A DNA stretch of 64,000 nucleotides, from the NCBI GenBank assembly GCA_964537285.1, contig CAZHZT010000013.1, forward strand, positions 1-64,000, read 5' to 3'. Below the pieces are notes generated by a model, which did no database searches, was not told the origin of the DNA, and worked only from the letters and a program-made list of their open reading frames with translations. The position numbers and the translations under genes are program-made. Source of the stretch: CAZHZT01 sp964537285. Lineage in GTDB: Bacteria; Bacteroidota; Bacteroidia; Chitinophagales; Saprospiraceae. Positions 10,645 through 20,868 of this stretch are shown piece by piece (the stretch's first letter is position 1; each line of letters opens with the position of its first letter).

Positions 10645-10862
10645 AATATGTTTTTTACTAGTTTAAATAAAAGTGCAAAGTTGCTTAGAAAGCCGTTCAT
10701 TGCTCCGGCAGCATGACGTTTGTTGGTGAAGAGACTCGTTTTCATGATAAAAGTTTCTTTACCAAAAACAATGAACTACCGTTAAAACGAAAAAATGGAA
10801 TAATTTAATGTTTTCAGAATACATTCGCCCCTTACCTTTAACCTATAATGCAAAAACTTAAA

Positions 10863-10972
10863 GTTCTTTGACATAAATTGTGAAAAAATGGAACTTCAAA
10901 GTGATAATCCTTTCAGCCACAAGAGCATTCAAGGCTTATCACTTTGAAGTTCCACACAATTTGTCAAAGAAC
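10863..10972 (+). repeat. boxA-armed palindromic element, copy 1
   Basis: This 110-bp inverted repeat starts GTTCTTTGACATAAATTGTG and ends with the complement CACAATTTGTCAAAGAAC. Inner arms (GGAACTTCAAAGTGATAA and its complement) surround an asymmetric loop, TTTCAGCCACAAGAGCATTC. The longer arm (ATAAATTGTGAAAAAATGG) is on the left. Related copies lie at 57215, 61498 and 63701. Confidence 0.85.
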
Positions 10973-11110
10973 GACACTTAATAAGCAGCTTTACATTAAT
11001 ATAGGAAACAATTTAAATAAAAATTAACAATCCACCCTGCCTTAAATAAGCCCAAAACTGACTAATACTTTACTTACTTATACTATTAGACAAAATTCTT
11101 GATTGAAGCG

Positions 11111-11142
11111 TTTGGGGGTGATTGTGCAAAATGATAAATTTG
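11111..11142 (+). promoter_or_regulatory. Candidate promoter of the PKD metalloprotease gene
   Basis: TTTG, 20 bp, TAAATTTG matches the Bacteroidota primary-sigma promoter pattern. A transcription start near 11149 would give a ~190-nt leader containing the palindrome at 11228-11263. Confidence 0.5.
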
Positions 11143-11227
11143 GCAAAATTTTCCATAAAAAATTTTGTAAGATTCCTTCTTTTCAGAATAAGCAGTTGTC
11201 GTAATTCAGGTTGCGATTGAACGGGAA

Positions 11228-11263
11228 ATATGAGTCATCCCGAATTTTCGGAATGACTCATAT
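11228..11263 (+). repeat. Type II palindrome in the metalloprotease leader
   Basis: ATATGAGTCATCCCGAA pairs with TTCGGAATGACTCATAT with almost no loop (36 bp, one mismatch). It lies between the predicted promoter and the ATG at 11342. Unlike the copies at gene ends, this one would be transcribed into a 5' leader. Confidence 0.7.
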
Positions 11264-11341
11264 TAGCCTTTTACCGCAATTTGCATTATAGTAGTAGACT
11301 TGATTTCGATTGCAAAAATTTTAAATTCAAAGTGCTGAGCT

Positions 11342-14300
11342 ATGTTAAAATATTTACCTTTCTTAATGTTGTATTTTTTTTCGGTGGGCTCCTTCCAACT
11401 CAACGGGCAGTCTATGGTAGTTGAAGGCAAAAAAATGCCTGCTCAACGGTCAGAATCCCTTCAAAGACAATTTGTAAAATATGATATTTTTAAAATAGAT
11501 GCCAATCAGTTGTACGAGTTTGCGACCCAACAATATTCCTTTGATTTCCAGTTAGATCTCGATGGAAAATACAATTGGAACATTTATCTCGAACCAAACA
11601 ATATCCTGGCTTCCGGTTATATCCTGCGCACCGCCGGAGATGAGGGAGAAAGCATTCACACCAAAACATCCAATCGAACATTTAAAGGCTTTCTCTCGAA
11701 TGGCCAAATGGGAAATGTTAGCTTAACCTTACATCACGACTTTATCTATGGCTTTATTCAGCAAGGAAATAAAGCATTTTTCATTGAGCCATTGCGTTTC
11801 TTTAAAAAGGGTGCTGACAAAGACCTGTTCATTGTATACAAAGCTGCTGACGTTATTGAACCGGAAGAAAAAGGTTGTGGGTTCAGTGACCTTCATCATC
11901 AACAGAAAAAAATCGAAAACCATCAGAAACATCATGAAGACAGCCCCGATATGATGAATTGCTGGACCATCGAACTAGCTATAGCCTCCGATTTCCTTAT
12001 GTACCAAAAATATAATAATTCGGTACCTGATGTAGAAAACCACAATATAGCCGTAATGAATAATGTCCAGAACAATTATGATAATGAATTCGCGGATCAA
12101 CTGGAATTTGAAATCGTAGAACAATTCGTAGCTACTTCCGCTGCCGCTGACCCATGGACAAACTCCACCAATGCCGGTGCATTACTTAACTCATTCACTG
12201 CCTGGGGTCCTACTGGCTTTACACAAACACACGACTTAGGCTCATTATGGACAGACAGGGATTTTAACGGGGGAACGATTGGTATCGCATGGCTTTCATC
12301 CCTTTGTGATTCGGATCGTTATCACTGCTTACAAGATTTCACCAATAATGCTAACTTTCTAAGAGTACTTACCTCACATGAAATAGGCCACAACTTAAGT
12401 GCCACACACGATCCTTCCGGCAGTCCTTTTATTATGGCTCCTGCGGTTAATAATACCAACAACTGGTCAACGCAGACAGTAAACCAGATCAATAACCACA
12501 TTAATGCCAATGTTAATGTATGCCTTAACGCATGTCAAAGCTTACAACCTCCGGTAGCTGATTTTTCTGCATTGATTACCAATCTATGTCCTGGTTCGTC
12601 AACTGTTTTTTATGATCAATCGCTTAATAATCCAACTTCGTGGAGTTGGTCGTTCCCCGGCGGAACACCCGCATCTTCAACCGACCCTAGCCCTGAGGTC
12701 ACTTACAATAACCCAGGCACATATCCGGTTACGATGACGGTTACTAACGGTGCCGGAGCAGATGTTGCTTCTTTTTCTGCATTTATCTTTGTGGGTGCAG
12801 GAGGCGATGACTTATTTTTTTATGAGGATTTCGAAAATGGCCTTGGCCAATGGACAGTTGACAATCCTGATGGTGGATTTACCTGGGAAACCTTTGTAGC
12901 AGACGGAACTTTAATTGGAAGTCAAACTGCACGGATTCGAAACTTTTTTTATAATTCTCCTGGTCAAAAAGACGCTTTGATCTCCCCTGTAATAGACCTT
13001 TCAGGTAGAGGTATTGCACGTATTGAAATGGATTATGCACATGCGCGATATGGTTTTTCAAATGCCGACTCTTTAAATATATACGTATCTACTGACGGGG
13101 GTAATACTTTCCCCTTCAAGGTTTTCGGTGATTCCGAAAATGGAAGTGGGAACTTCGCTACTGTCCCTCAACAAACGACAGAGTTTATTCCTTCAGATCC
13201 TACAGAATGGTGTTACCAAACGACTTTTGGCCCCGGATGTATAAATGTTGACATCTCTGCCTTTGGTGGAGAACCCAATGTGGTTGTCAAGGTTGAAAAT
13301 GTTAATGATCACGGGAACAACCTCTTCATAGATAATTTTCGGGTTGTGACTTCTTGTTTTGTGGCGCCGCCTGTTGCCGGTTTCATTGCTTCTCCATCCT
13401 TGGGATGTGCTCCGCTATCGGTAAATTTCACCGATTTATCACTGGGGGAAGTAACGGGTTGGCTTTGGGATTTTCCAGGCGGAGATCCGTCGTCATCTAC
13501 CTTACAATTTCCAACGGTAACATACAATAATCCGGGATTATTTGATGCCACATTGACGGTTTCTAATATAGGAGGAAGTAATACGCTGACCATACCAAAT
13601 TTTATAACTGTACTGGATGTTCCAACCACAGATTTCACCTATTCCTCCATTGAAGGGACTGTAGATTTCTTCAATCAATCATCAGGTGCAACTTCGTATC
13701 TTTGGGATTTTGGAGATGGAACGACAAGCACATTAGTTAATCCAACTCACACTTATGGCCAGGATAGCACCTATATCGTAACCTTGGTAGCATCAAATGA
13801 TTGTGGCTCGGTCACTTACACCGAAACAATAGTGATTGTAACAAGCCCTTCCGCCGGTTTCACATCTGATGTTACCACAGGATGTGCTCCCTTGACGGTG
13901 CAATTTATTGACCAATCTACCGACAATGTGGATACCTGGCAGTGGAACTTTCCAGGTGGCACTCCAAATAGCTCATCCTTGCCCAACCCAGTGATTACTT
14001 TTGATTCTGCCGGCGTATACGATGTTTCTCTAACAGTAATCAATGGTGCAGGAAGTAATACAGCTATTCAAAATGGATATATTGAAGTTTTTGACCCGCC
14101 AGTTGCTTTATTTCAGGATACTTCCGTGCTTGACACTGTAATATTCACCAATCAGTCTGGCAATGCCACTTCTTTCTTCTGGGATTTTGGAGATGGAGAT
14201 ACGAGTACCGTAGCTGACCCAATACATGTATACGATGCCGACAGTACTTATACGGTAACATTAATCGCTATGACACCAGGTTGTGAGAACGATACTTTTG

Positions 14301-17300
14301 TATCTCAGGTTACTATTTCAACTTTTCCAGTGGCTGGATTTAGCGCAGATACAACAAACGGCTGTGCAGATTTAATCGTCCAATTTTCCAATCAATCTTC
14401 AAGTAATGTTGACAATATTGAGTGGCTGTTTCCCGGAGGATCACCAGCTAGTTCTCAATTACCTGATCCGGTTGTTGCCTATTCCACTCCCGGGACATTC
14501 GACGTAAGCTTGATTGCGAGCAATACTTCTGGTAGCGACACCCTTGTGTTAGAAGACTATATAACCGTAGATGGTCCTCCTGCTGCTGATTTCACATCAT
14601 CTGCAAATTTGGAAGTAGTTGATTTTCAAAACTTCTCGATTGAAGCAGATTCATTCCTATGGAATTTTGGAGATAACCAGAGCAGTAATGAGGTCGACCC
14701 GTCGCATACTTATTCTAGTAATGGGATTTATACAGTACAACTTATCGCCTACAATGAGTGCGGAGCAGATACGATTGAACAAAATGTATTCATAGTCACT
14801 TTGCCAACAGCTGGTTTCTCAGCGAATCCTACTATTGGCTGTGCAGACCTTAGCGTTCAATTCAATAATCAATCTTCTGTTAATGCAGATAACTACAACT
14901 GGACCTTCCCGGGAGGTAGTCCGGGAACCTCTCAGCTTCCTAACCCAGTAGTGAACTACACGACTCCGGGCAGTTATGATGTCACATTAATTGCTTCCAA
15001 TACTGCCGGGAGCGACACATTATTGATTAGTAACTTTATCACTGTTGAAGGCGGTTCAACAGCAGATTTTACAGCAACCAGCAATCTGGACACCGCTAAT
15101 TTCGTTGACCTTTCCATTAATGCTGACAGCGTATTCTGGAACTTCGGTGATAATCAAACCAGTACCGAATCCAATCCTACTCATATTTATAATACTGACG
15201 GAACATATACGGTGCAGCTAATTGCATTCAACGATTGCGGAAACGATACCGTTGAGCAACAAATAACCATTATCACGGCCCCAACAGCAGGTGCTTCAGC
15301 TGATGTAACAGAAGGTTGTGCAGATTTGGAAGTACAGTTTTTCAACCAATCTTCCGATAATGCTGATACCTTTGAGTGGAGCTTCCCGGGTGGTTCGCCT
15401 CCTTCTTCTCAGTTGCCAGATCCAATTGTTGTTTATCAAACGCCGGGGAATTACGATGCCACACTCATCGTGTCCAATGCAGCAGGTAGTGATACCTTGG
15501 TATTAAGTAACTTCATTAACGTACAACCTCAACCAACCGCCGATTTCAATACTTCCATTAACCTGGAAGTCGTTGATTTTACCAATCTTTCCATCGAAGC
15601 AGATAGTTTACTTTGGAACTTTGGTGATAATCAGACTAGCAACGAAGTCAATCCTACACATATATATAGTGCTGACGGGGTTTATACCGCTCAACTAATC
15701 GCTTTCAATGAATGTGGCACCGACACTTTTGAGCAACAAATTACTATTATCACTGCTCCGACAGCGGGTGCCTCAGCCGATGTTAATGTGGGTTGCCCGG
15801 ATTTAGAAGTTCAGTTTTCCAATCAATCTTCTGATAATGCCGATGCTTTTGAGTGGAGCTTCCCGGGTGGTTCGCCTACTTCTTCGCAATTGCCAGATCC
15901 GGTGGTTACTTATCAAACGCCGGGGAATTACGATGTCACGCTCATCGTTTCCAATGCTGTAGGCAGCGATACTTTGGTCTTAAGTAACTTCGTTGACGTG
16001 CAAACACAGCCTAATGCTGATTTCAGTACTTCTGTCAATCTCGAAGAGGTAGACTTCACCAATCTTTCAATCGAAGCCGATAGCTTCCTTTGGAACTTTG
16101 GTGATAGCCAAACCAGCAATGAGATTAATCCTACACATACCTATGATGCTGACGGAGTGTACACAGCTCAACTGATTGTTTTCAATGAATGCGGCACCGA
16201 CACTTTTGAGCAACAAATTACCATTATCACCGCTCCTACAGCGGGTGCCTCAGCTGATGTTAATGTGGGTTGCCCGGATTTAGAAGTGCAGTTTTCCAAT
16301 CAATCTTCCGATAATGCCGATACCTTTGAGTGGAGCTTCCCAGGCGGTTCGCCTACTATTTCTCAATTACCAGATCCGGTCGTTGTTTATCAGACGCCGG
16401 GGAATTATGATGTCACGCTCATCGTTTCCAATGCCGTGGGTAGCGATACTTTGGTCTTGAGTAACTTCATTGACGTGCAAATGCAGCCTACGGCTGATTT
16501 CAGTGCTTCAATTAATCTCGAAGTGGTAGATTTCACCAATCTTTCCATCGAAGCCGATAGCTTCCTTTGGAACTTTGGCGATAGCCAAACCAGTAATGAG
16601 GCCAATCCTACACATACTTATGATTCAGATGGGGTTTACACGGCTCAACTGATTGTTTTCAATGAATGCGGCACCGACACTTTTGAGCAACAAATTACCA
16701 TTATCACCGCTCCTACAGCGGGTGCCTCAGCTGATGTTAATGTGGGTTGCCCGGATTTAGAAGTGCAGTTTTCCAATCAATCTTCCGATAATGCCGATAC
16801 CTTTGAGTGGAGCTTCCCAGGCGGTTCGCCTACTATTTCTCAATTACCAGATCCGGTCGTTGTTTATCAGACGCCGGGGAATTATGATGTCACGCTCATC
16901 GTTTCCAATGCCGTGGGTAGCGATACTTTGGTCTTGAGTAACTTCATTGACGTGCAAATGCAGCCTACGGCTGATTTCAGTGCTTCAATTAATCTCGAAG
17001 TGGTAGACTTCACCAACCTTTCTATTGAAGCCGACAGTTTCCTTTGGAACTTTGGTGATAGCCAAACCAGCAATGAGATTAATCCTACACATACCTATGA
17101 TGCTGACGGAGTGTACACAGCTCAACTGATTGTTTTCAATGAATGCGGCACCGACACTTTTGAGCAACAAATTACCATTATCACCGCTCCTACAGCGGGT
17201 GCCTCAGCTGATGTTAATGTGGGTTGCCCGGATTTAGAAGTGCAGTTTTCCAATCAATCTTCCGATAATGCCGATACCTTTGAGTGGAGCTTCCCAGGCG

Positions 17301-20300
17301 GTTCGCCTACTATTTCTCAATTACCAGATCCGGTCGTTGTTTATCAGACGCCGGGGAATTATGATGTCACGCTTATTGTTACGAATGCTGTAGGCAGCGA
17401 TACTTTGGTCTTGAGTAACTTCATTGACGTGCAAACACAACCCACTGCCGATTTCAGTGCTTCTATTAATCTCGAAGTGGTAGATTTCACCAATCTTTCC
17501 ATCGAAGCCGATAGCTTCCTTTGGAACTTTGGCGATAGCCAAACCAGTAATGAGGCCAATCCTACACATACTTATGATTCAGATGGGGTTTACACGGCTC
17601 AACTGATTGTTTTCAATGAATGCGGCACCGACACTTTTGAGCAACAAATTACCATTATCACCGCTCCTACAGCGGGTGCCTCAGCTGATGTTAATGTGGG
17701 TTGCCCGGATTTAGAAGTGCAGTTTTCCAATCAATCTTCCGATAATGCCGATACCTTTGAGTGGAGCTTCCCAGGCGGTTCGCCTACTATTTCTCAATTA
17801 CCAGATCCGGTCGTTGTTTATCAGACGCCGGGGAATTATGATGTCACGCTTATTGTTACGAATGCTGTAGGCAGCGATACTTTAGTCTTAAGTAACTTCA
17901 TTGACGTGCAAATGCAACCTACTGCTGATTTCAGTGCTTCTGTCGATCTCGAAGTGGTAGATTTCACCAATCTTTCAATTGAAGCCGACAGTTTCCTTTG
18001 GAACTTTGGTGATAGCCAAACCAGCAATGATGTCAGTCCTACACATATTTATAATGCGGATGGGGTCTATACTGCACAATTGATCGTTTTCAATGAATGC
18101 GGTACGGATACTTTCGAGCAGGAGTTAACGATTGTCACCTTACCTGCAGCCGGATTTTCTTCAGATATAACCGAAGGTTGTAGCGGTGTATTGGTGCAGT
18201 TTTTCAACCAATCTTCTTCGAATGCAGAGAACTTCAATTGGAGCTTCCAGGGAGGAACACCCTCTACTTCTACTGAAGAGAACCCTGTGATTGAATTTAC
18301 CGGAGCCGGTTCCTTTGATGTAAGCCTTACGGTTTCCAATGATGCAGGAAATAATACCGCAACGACCTTGAATTACATAGTTATTTCTCCTGATCCTGAT
18401 GCGGATTTCACTTTTATGGTGAACGGCAGTAATGTTGGTTTTACGAATCAGTCATCTAATGCCAATACCTATCAGTGGGATTTTGGCGATAATCAAACTA
18501 GTGAAATATCAGACCCGATCCATACTTACTCAAATGATGGAACTTATGATGTTTCCTTGATTGTGACAAATGACTGTGGAATGGATACAATAATCCAACA
18601 AGTTACTGTAGTTACGCCTACTTCTGCAGGCTTCAATGCCGACGTTACAGAGGGCTGCCCAACTTTAGAAGTGCAATTCCAGAACTTATCTTCACCTAAT
18701 GCCCAGACTTTTGAGTGGTTGTTCCCTGGCGCAATCCCCGCTTCTTCTATATTAGAGAATCCGGTGGTATCTTATGACACTCCGGGCACTTACGATGTAA
18801 CATTGATTGCCGGCAATGCTGCAGGAACGGATACTTTAACACTCTCTAATTTCATCACCGTAGCGGCAGAGCCTCCGGCATCCTACAACTATTCATCAAA
18901 TCTTGATACTGTTCAATTCAATAACACCTCTTTGGATGCAGATTCTGTACTTTGGAACTTTGGAGATAATCAAACCAGCACCGAGATGAATCCGCTCCAT
19001 ATTTACGACATGGATGGTGAATATATTGTCGAACTTACGGTATTCAATGATTGTGGAATGGACACCTTTATAGATACATTAATGATTTTAACGCCTCCGG
19101 CAGTTGGATTTAAAGCCAATCAAACAAATGGCTGCGCTCCATTGACCATCAACTTTGTTGACCTTTCCCTTGGCACAGTAACGGAATGGTTGTGGGAGAC
19201 GCCCGGAGGAAACCCATCTAGTTCTATAGAAGAAAACCCCGTTATCATATATGAAAACCCGGGTTTTTATGATGTGACCCTTACGGTTTCCAATGCAGCC
19301 GGTAGTTCCACCATTTCTCAGATCAACTACATTGATGTGAGCCCTGAACCGACTGCAGGTTTTGATTTATCTATAGATGGCTCAGTCGTCAACTTTGAAA
19401 ATACTTCAGCAGATGTGGGTTCTTATCTCTGGGATTTTGGAAATAACATGACCAGTACAGCGGAAAATCCGGTAATGGATTACCAGGAGGATGGAACGTA
19501 TATTGTGAGCCTTACAGCTACCAATAATTGCGGCTCTACCATGGTATTCGACACTATTGAAATTGCTACTCCTCCCACTGCAGGATTTGACATCAGCACC
19601 ATTACAGCTTGTCCGCCTTTTGACTTCATGCCACTCGATGAATCGTCCAATAATACCATTGCATGGGAGTGGTTTGTATTTGGCCCGGATACACTGACTG
19701 CAACGGGGCCAGAGCCGTTATTTACACTAACTACTCCGGGACAATACTCCGTCATGCTGATTGCTTCTAATGCTCAGGGTAATGACACTCTTTACAACGC
19801 CGATCAAATCACTATTGAGGCGGAGGCAGAAGCTTCGTTCGATACAAGTGTTGATAATTTAGAAGTAACCTTCACGAATAATTCATCAAATGCAACGGAC
19901 TATTTATGGGGCTTTGGGGATGATGAAATAAGTAATGAGGAAAATCCAACCCACATCTATTCGGATTATGGAACCTATACGATTACACTTATAGCCTTCA
20001 ACAATTGTGGTACAGACACAAGCTCGGTGACTATTGATTTAGAACCCGCAGGACTTGCACCTTCAGCAAGTTTTTCTGGTTCTCCTCTGCTAGGCTGTGT
20101 TCCCGAAGTAGTCAGTTTTACAGATGAATCTACCAATGATCCTACGTCTTGGGAATGGATTTTACCCGGTGCTGATCCTGGCAACTCATCGCTTCAGAAT
20201 CCAGTTGTAACATACAACGAGACGGGTACTTATGATGTCACTTTAATCGCGAGCAACAGCTTTGGAAGCGACACTTTGATCCAAGCTCAATATATTGTTA

Positions 20301-20812
20301 TTGAAGATGTGCCTACAGCTTCTTTTGATGCTGACGTATTGGATAATACGGTCAACTTCACGAACACTTCCACAAATGCAGATGGATTCCTCTGGTTATT
20401 TGGTGATAATCAAAGTAGTAATGAGGAAAATCCTCAGCACACATATAATGAACAAGGTAATTATGAAGTTATCTTAATAGCCTCTAACGACTGTGGAACA
20501 GATACGAGCAGACAGGAATTAGATATCTTCATAGACGCCATCGGGCAAATCAGTACACTGGAAAAAGTTTTATTATTCCCTAATCCAAGTGATGGGAAAG
20601 TATTTTTACAGTTAAGCGGCGAGGCTGGTCCCCACGTGCATTTCCAATTATTTGATGTTTTGGGTAGAAACCTTTATAGTGAAAAAGAAGACTTCACTTC
20701 CGGCCAGCTGAACAAACAATTTGACTGGAATCACTTAGCAGCCGGCACATACATACTTCAACTATCTATTGGAGAAGAGCTTATGCACTGGAAGCTTATT
20801 TTAACGAACTAG
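11342..20812 (+). CDS. Secreted reprolysin-like metalloprotease with PKD stalk, T9SS type A cargo (3156 aa)
   Basis: This is an exported zinc endopeptidase on a very long repeat stalk. Residues 1-22 form a signal peptide, followed by a probable propeptide to ~200. The catalytic domain (~203-395) carries HEIGHNLSATHD, with the first zinc-binding His near residue 346, and a FIMAP Met-turn near 364. These are the metzincin/reprolysin (M12B-like) signatures. A PKD domain and a MAM- or jelly-roll-like segment (~490-670, starting FYEDFENGLGQW) follow. The rest is alternating PKD-type modules, paired as a W.FPGG type and a W.FGDNQTS type. Five units of 159 aa between ~15770 and 18120 are nearly identical in DNA. 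The C-terminus (VLLFPNPSDGKVF through AAGTYILQL) is a type A T9SS sorting domain. The substrate is unknown. Confidence 0.92.
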   Translation: MLKYLPFLMLYFFSVGSFQLNGQSMVVEGKKMPAQRSESLQRQFVKYDIFKIDANQLYEFATQQYSFDFQLDLDGKYNWNIYLEPNNILASGYILRTAGDEGESIHTKTSNRTFKGFLSNGQMGNVSLTLHHDFIYGFIQQGNKAFFIEPLRFFKKGADKDLFIVYKAADVIEPEEKGCGFSDLHHQQKKIENHQKHHEDSPDMMNCWTIELAIASDFLMYQKYNNSVPDVENHNIAVMNNVQNNYDNEFADQLEFEIVEQFVATSAAADPWTNSTNAGALLNSFTAWGPTGFTQTHDLGSLWTDRDFNGGTIGIAWLSSLCDSDRYHCLQDFTNNANFLRVLTSHEIGHNLSATHDPSGSPFIMAPAVNNTNNWSTQTVNQINNHINANVNVCLNACQSLQPPVADFSALITNLCPGSSTVFYDQSLNNPTSWSWSFPGGTPASSTDPSPEVTYNNPGTYPVTMTVTNGAGADVASFSAFIFVGAGGDDLFFYEDFENGLGQWTVDNPDGGFTWETFVADGTLIGSQTARIRNFFYNSPGQKDALISPVIDLSGRGIARIEMDYAHARYGFSNADSLNIYVSTDGGNTFPFKVFGDSENGSGNFATVPQQTTEFIPSDPTEWCYQTTFGPGCINVDISAFGGEPNVVVKVENVNDHGNNLFIDNFRVVTSCFVAPPVAGFIASPSLGCAPLSVNFTDLSLGEVTGWLWDFPGGDPSSSTLQFPTVTYNNPGLFDATLTVSNIGGSNTLTIPNFITVLDVPTTDFTYSSIEGTVDFFNQSSGATSYLWDFGDGTTSTLVNPTHTYGQDSTYIVTLVASNDCGSVTYTETIVIVTSPSAGFTSDVTTGCAPLTVQFIDQSTDNVDTWQWNFPGGTPNSSSLPNPVITFDSAGVYDVSLTVINGAGSNTAIQNGYIEVFDPPVALFQDTSVLDTVIFTNQSGNATSFFWDFGDGDTSTVADPIHVYDADSTYTVTLIAMTPGCENDTFVSQVTISTFPVAGFSADTTNGCADLIVQFSNQSSSNVDNIEWLFPGGSPASSQLPDPVVAYSTPGTFDVSLIASNTSGSDTLVLEDYITVDGPPAADFTSSANLEVVDFQNFSIEADSFLWNFGDNQSSNEVDPSHTYSSNGIYTVQLIAYNECGADTIEQNVFIVTLPTAGFSANPTIGCADLSVQFNNQSSVNADNYNWTFPGGSPGTSQLPNPVVNYTTPGSYDVTLIASNTAGSDTLLISNFITVEGGSTADFTATSNLDTANFVDLSINADSVFWNFGDNQTSTESNPTHIYNTDGTYTVQLIAFNDCGNDTVEQQITIITAPTAGASADVTEGCADLEVQFFNQSSDNADTFEWSFPGGSPPSSQLPDPIVVYQTPGNYDATLIVSNAAGSDTLVLSNFINVQPQPTADFNTSINLEVVDFTNLSIEADSLLWNFGDNQTSNEVNPTHIYSADGVYTAQLIAFNECGTDTFEQQITIITAPTAGASADVNVGCPDLEVQFSNQSSDNADAFEWSFPGGSPTSSQLPDPVVTYQTPGNYDVTLIVSNAVGSDTLVLSNFVDVQTQPNADFSTSVNLEEVDFTNLSIEADSFLWNFGDSQTSNEINPTHTYDADGVYTAQLIVFNECGTDTFEQQITIITAPTAGASADVNVGCPDLEVQFSNQSSDNADTFEWSFPGGSPTISQLPDPVVVYQTPGNYDVTLIVSNAVGSDTLVLSNFIDVQMQPTADFSASINLEVVDFTNLSIEADSFLWNFGDSQTSNEANPTHTYDSDGVYTAQLIVFNECGTDTFEQQITIITAPTAGASADVNVGCPDLEVQFSNQSSDNADTFEWSFPGGSPTISQLPDPVVVYQTPGNYDVTLIVSNAVGSDTLVLSNFIDVQMQPTADFSASINLEVVDFTNLSIEADSFLWNFGDSQTSNEINPTHTYDADGVYTAQLIVFNECGTDTFEQQITIITAPTAGASADVNVGCPDLEVQFSNQSSDNADTFEWSFPGGSPTISQLPDPVVVYQTPGNYDVTLIVTNAVGSDTLVLSNFIDVQTQPTADFSASINLEVVDFTNLSIEADSFLWNFGDSQTSNEANPTHTYDSDGVYTAQLIVFNECGTDTFEQQITIITAPTAGASADVNVGCPDLEVQFSNQSSDNADTFEWSFPGGSPTISQLPDPVVVYQTPGNYDVTLIVTNAVGSDTLVLSNFIDVQMQPTADFSASVDLEVVDFTNLSIEADSFLWNFGDSQTSNDVSPTHIYNADGVYTAQLIVFNECGTDTFEQELTIVTLPAAGFSSDITEGCSGVLVQFFNQSSSNAENFNWSFQGGTPSTSTEENPVIEFTGAGSFDVSLTVSNDAGNNTATTLNYIVISPDPDADFTFMVNGSNVGFTNQSSNANTYQWDFGDNQTSEISDPIHTYSNDGTYDVSLIVTNDCGMDTIIQQVTVVTPTSAGFNADVTEGCPTLEVQFQNLSSPNAQTFEWLFPGAIPASSILENPVVSYDTPGTYDVTLIAGNAAGTDTLTLSNFITVAAEPPASYNYSSNLDTVQFNNTSLDADSVLWNFGDNQTSTEMNPLHIYDMDGEYIVELTVFNDCGMDTFIDTLMILTPPAVGFKANQTNGCAPLTINFVDLSLGTVTEWLWETPGGNPSSSIEENPVIIYENPGFYDVTLTVSNAAGSSTISQINYIDVSPEPTAGFDLSIDGSVVNFENTSADVGSYLWDFGNNMTSTAENPVMDYQEDGTYIVSLTATNNCGSTMVFDTIEIATPPTAGFDISTITACPPFDFMPLDESSNNTIAWEWFVFGPDTLTATGPEPLFTLTTPGQYSVMLIASNAQGNDTLYNADQITIEAEAEASFDTSVDNLEVTFTNNSSNATDYLWGFGDDEISNEENPTHIYSDYGTYTITLIAFNNCGTDTSSVTIDLEPAGLAPSASFSGSPLLGCVPEVVSFTDESTNDPTSWEWILPGADPGNSSLQNPVVTYNETGTYDVTLIASNSFGSDTLIQAQYIVIEDVPTASFDADVLDNTVNFTNTSTNADGFLWLFGDNQSSNEENPQHTYNEQGNYEVILIASNDCGTDTSRQELDIFIDAIGQISTLEKVLLFPNPSDGKVFLQLSGEAGPHVHFQLFDVLGRNLYSEKEDFTSGQLNKQFDWNHLAAGTYILQLSIGEELMHWKLILTN
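15770..18120 (+). repeat. 477-bp tandem repeats with a 954-bp higher-order period
   Basis: Inside the metalloprotease gene a 477-bp (159-aa) unit recurs about five times. Diagnostic variants alternate: NEINPTHTYDADG near 16115 and 17070, and NEANPTHTYDSDG near 16590 and 17545. Like variants are therefore 954 bp apart. Long stretches of neighbouring copies are identical in DNA, including synonymous sites, which indicates recent duplication or gene conversion. Boundaries are approximate. Confidence 0.88.
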
Positions 20813-20868
20813 GCCCTTTATGAGATCTTCCCAAAAGTAGCTCTTCGTTCTTAGAATGGAAAGTTTGG

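Larger units (their letters stand above)
10645..11341. other. 697-bp divergent intergenic region
   Basis: This gap separates the minus-strand beta-barrel gene from the plus-strand metalloprotease gene. It contains a boxA-armed palindromic element (10863-10972), a candidate promoter (11111-11142) and a type II palindrome in the predicted leader (11228-11263). I found no supported ORF. Confidence 0.6.

Noticed and set aside
15770..18120. Regular direct repeats that could suggest a CRISPR array
   Set aside because: The unit is 477 bp, codes in one frame for PKD modules, and has no short repeat/unique spacer pattern. No cas genes are present.
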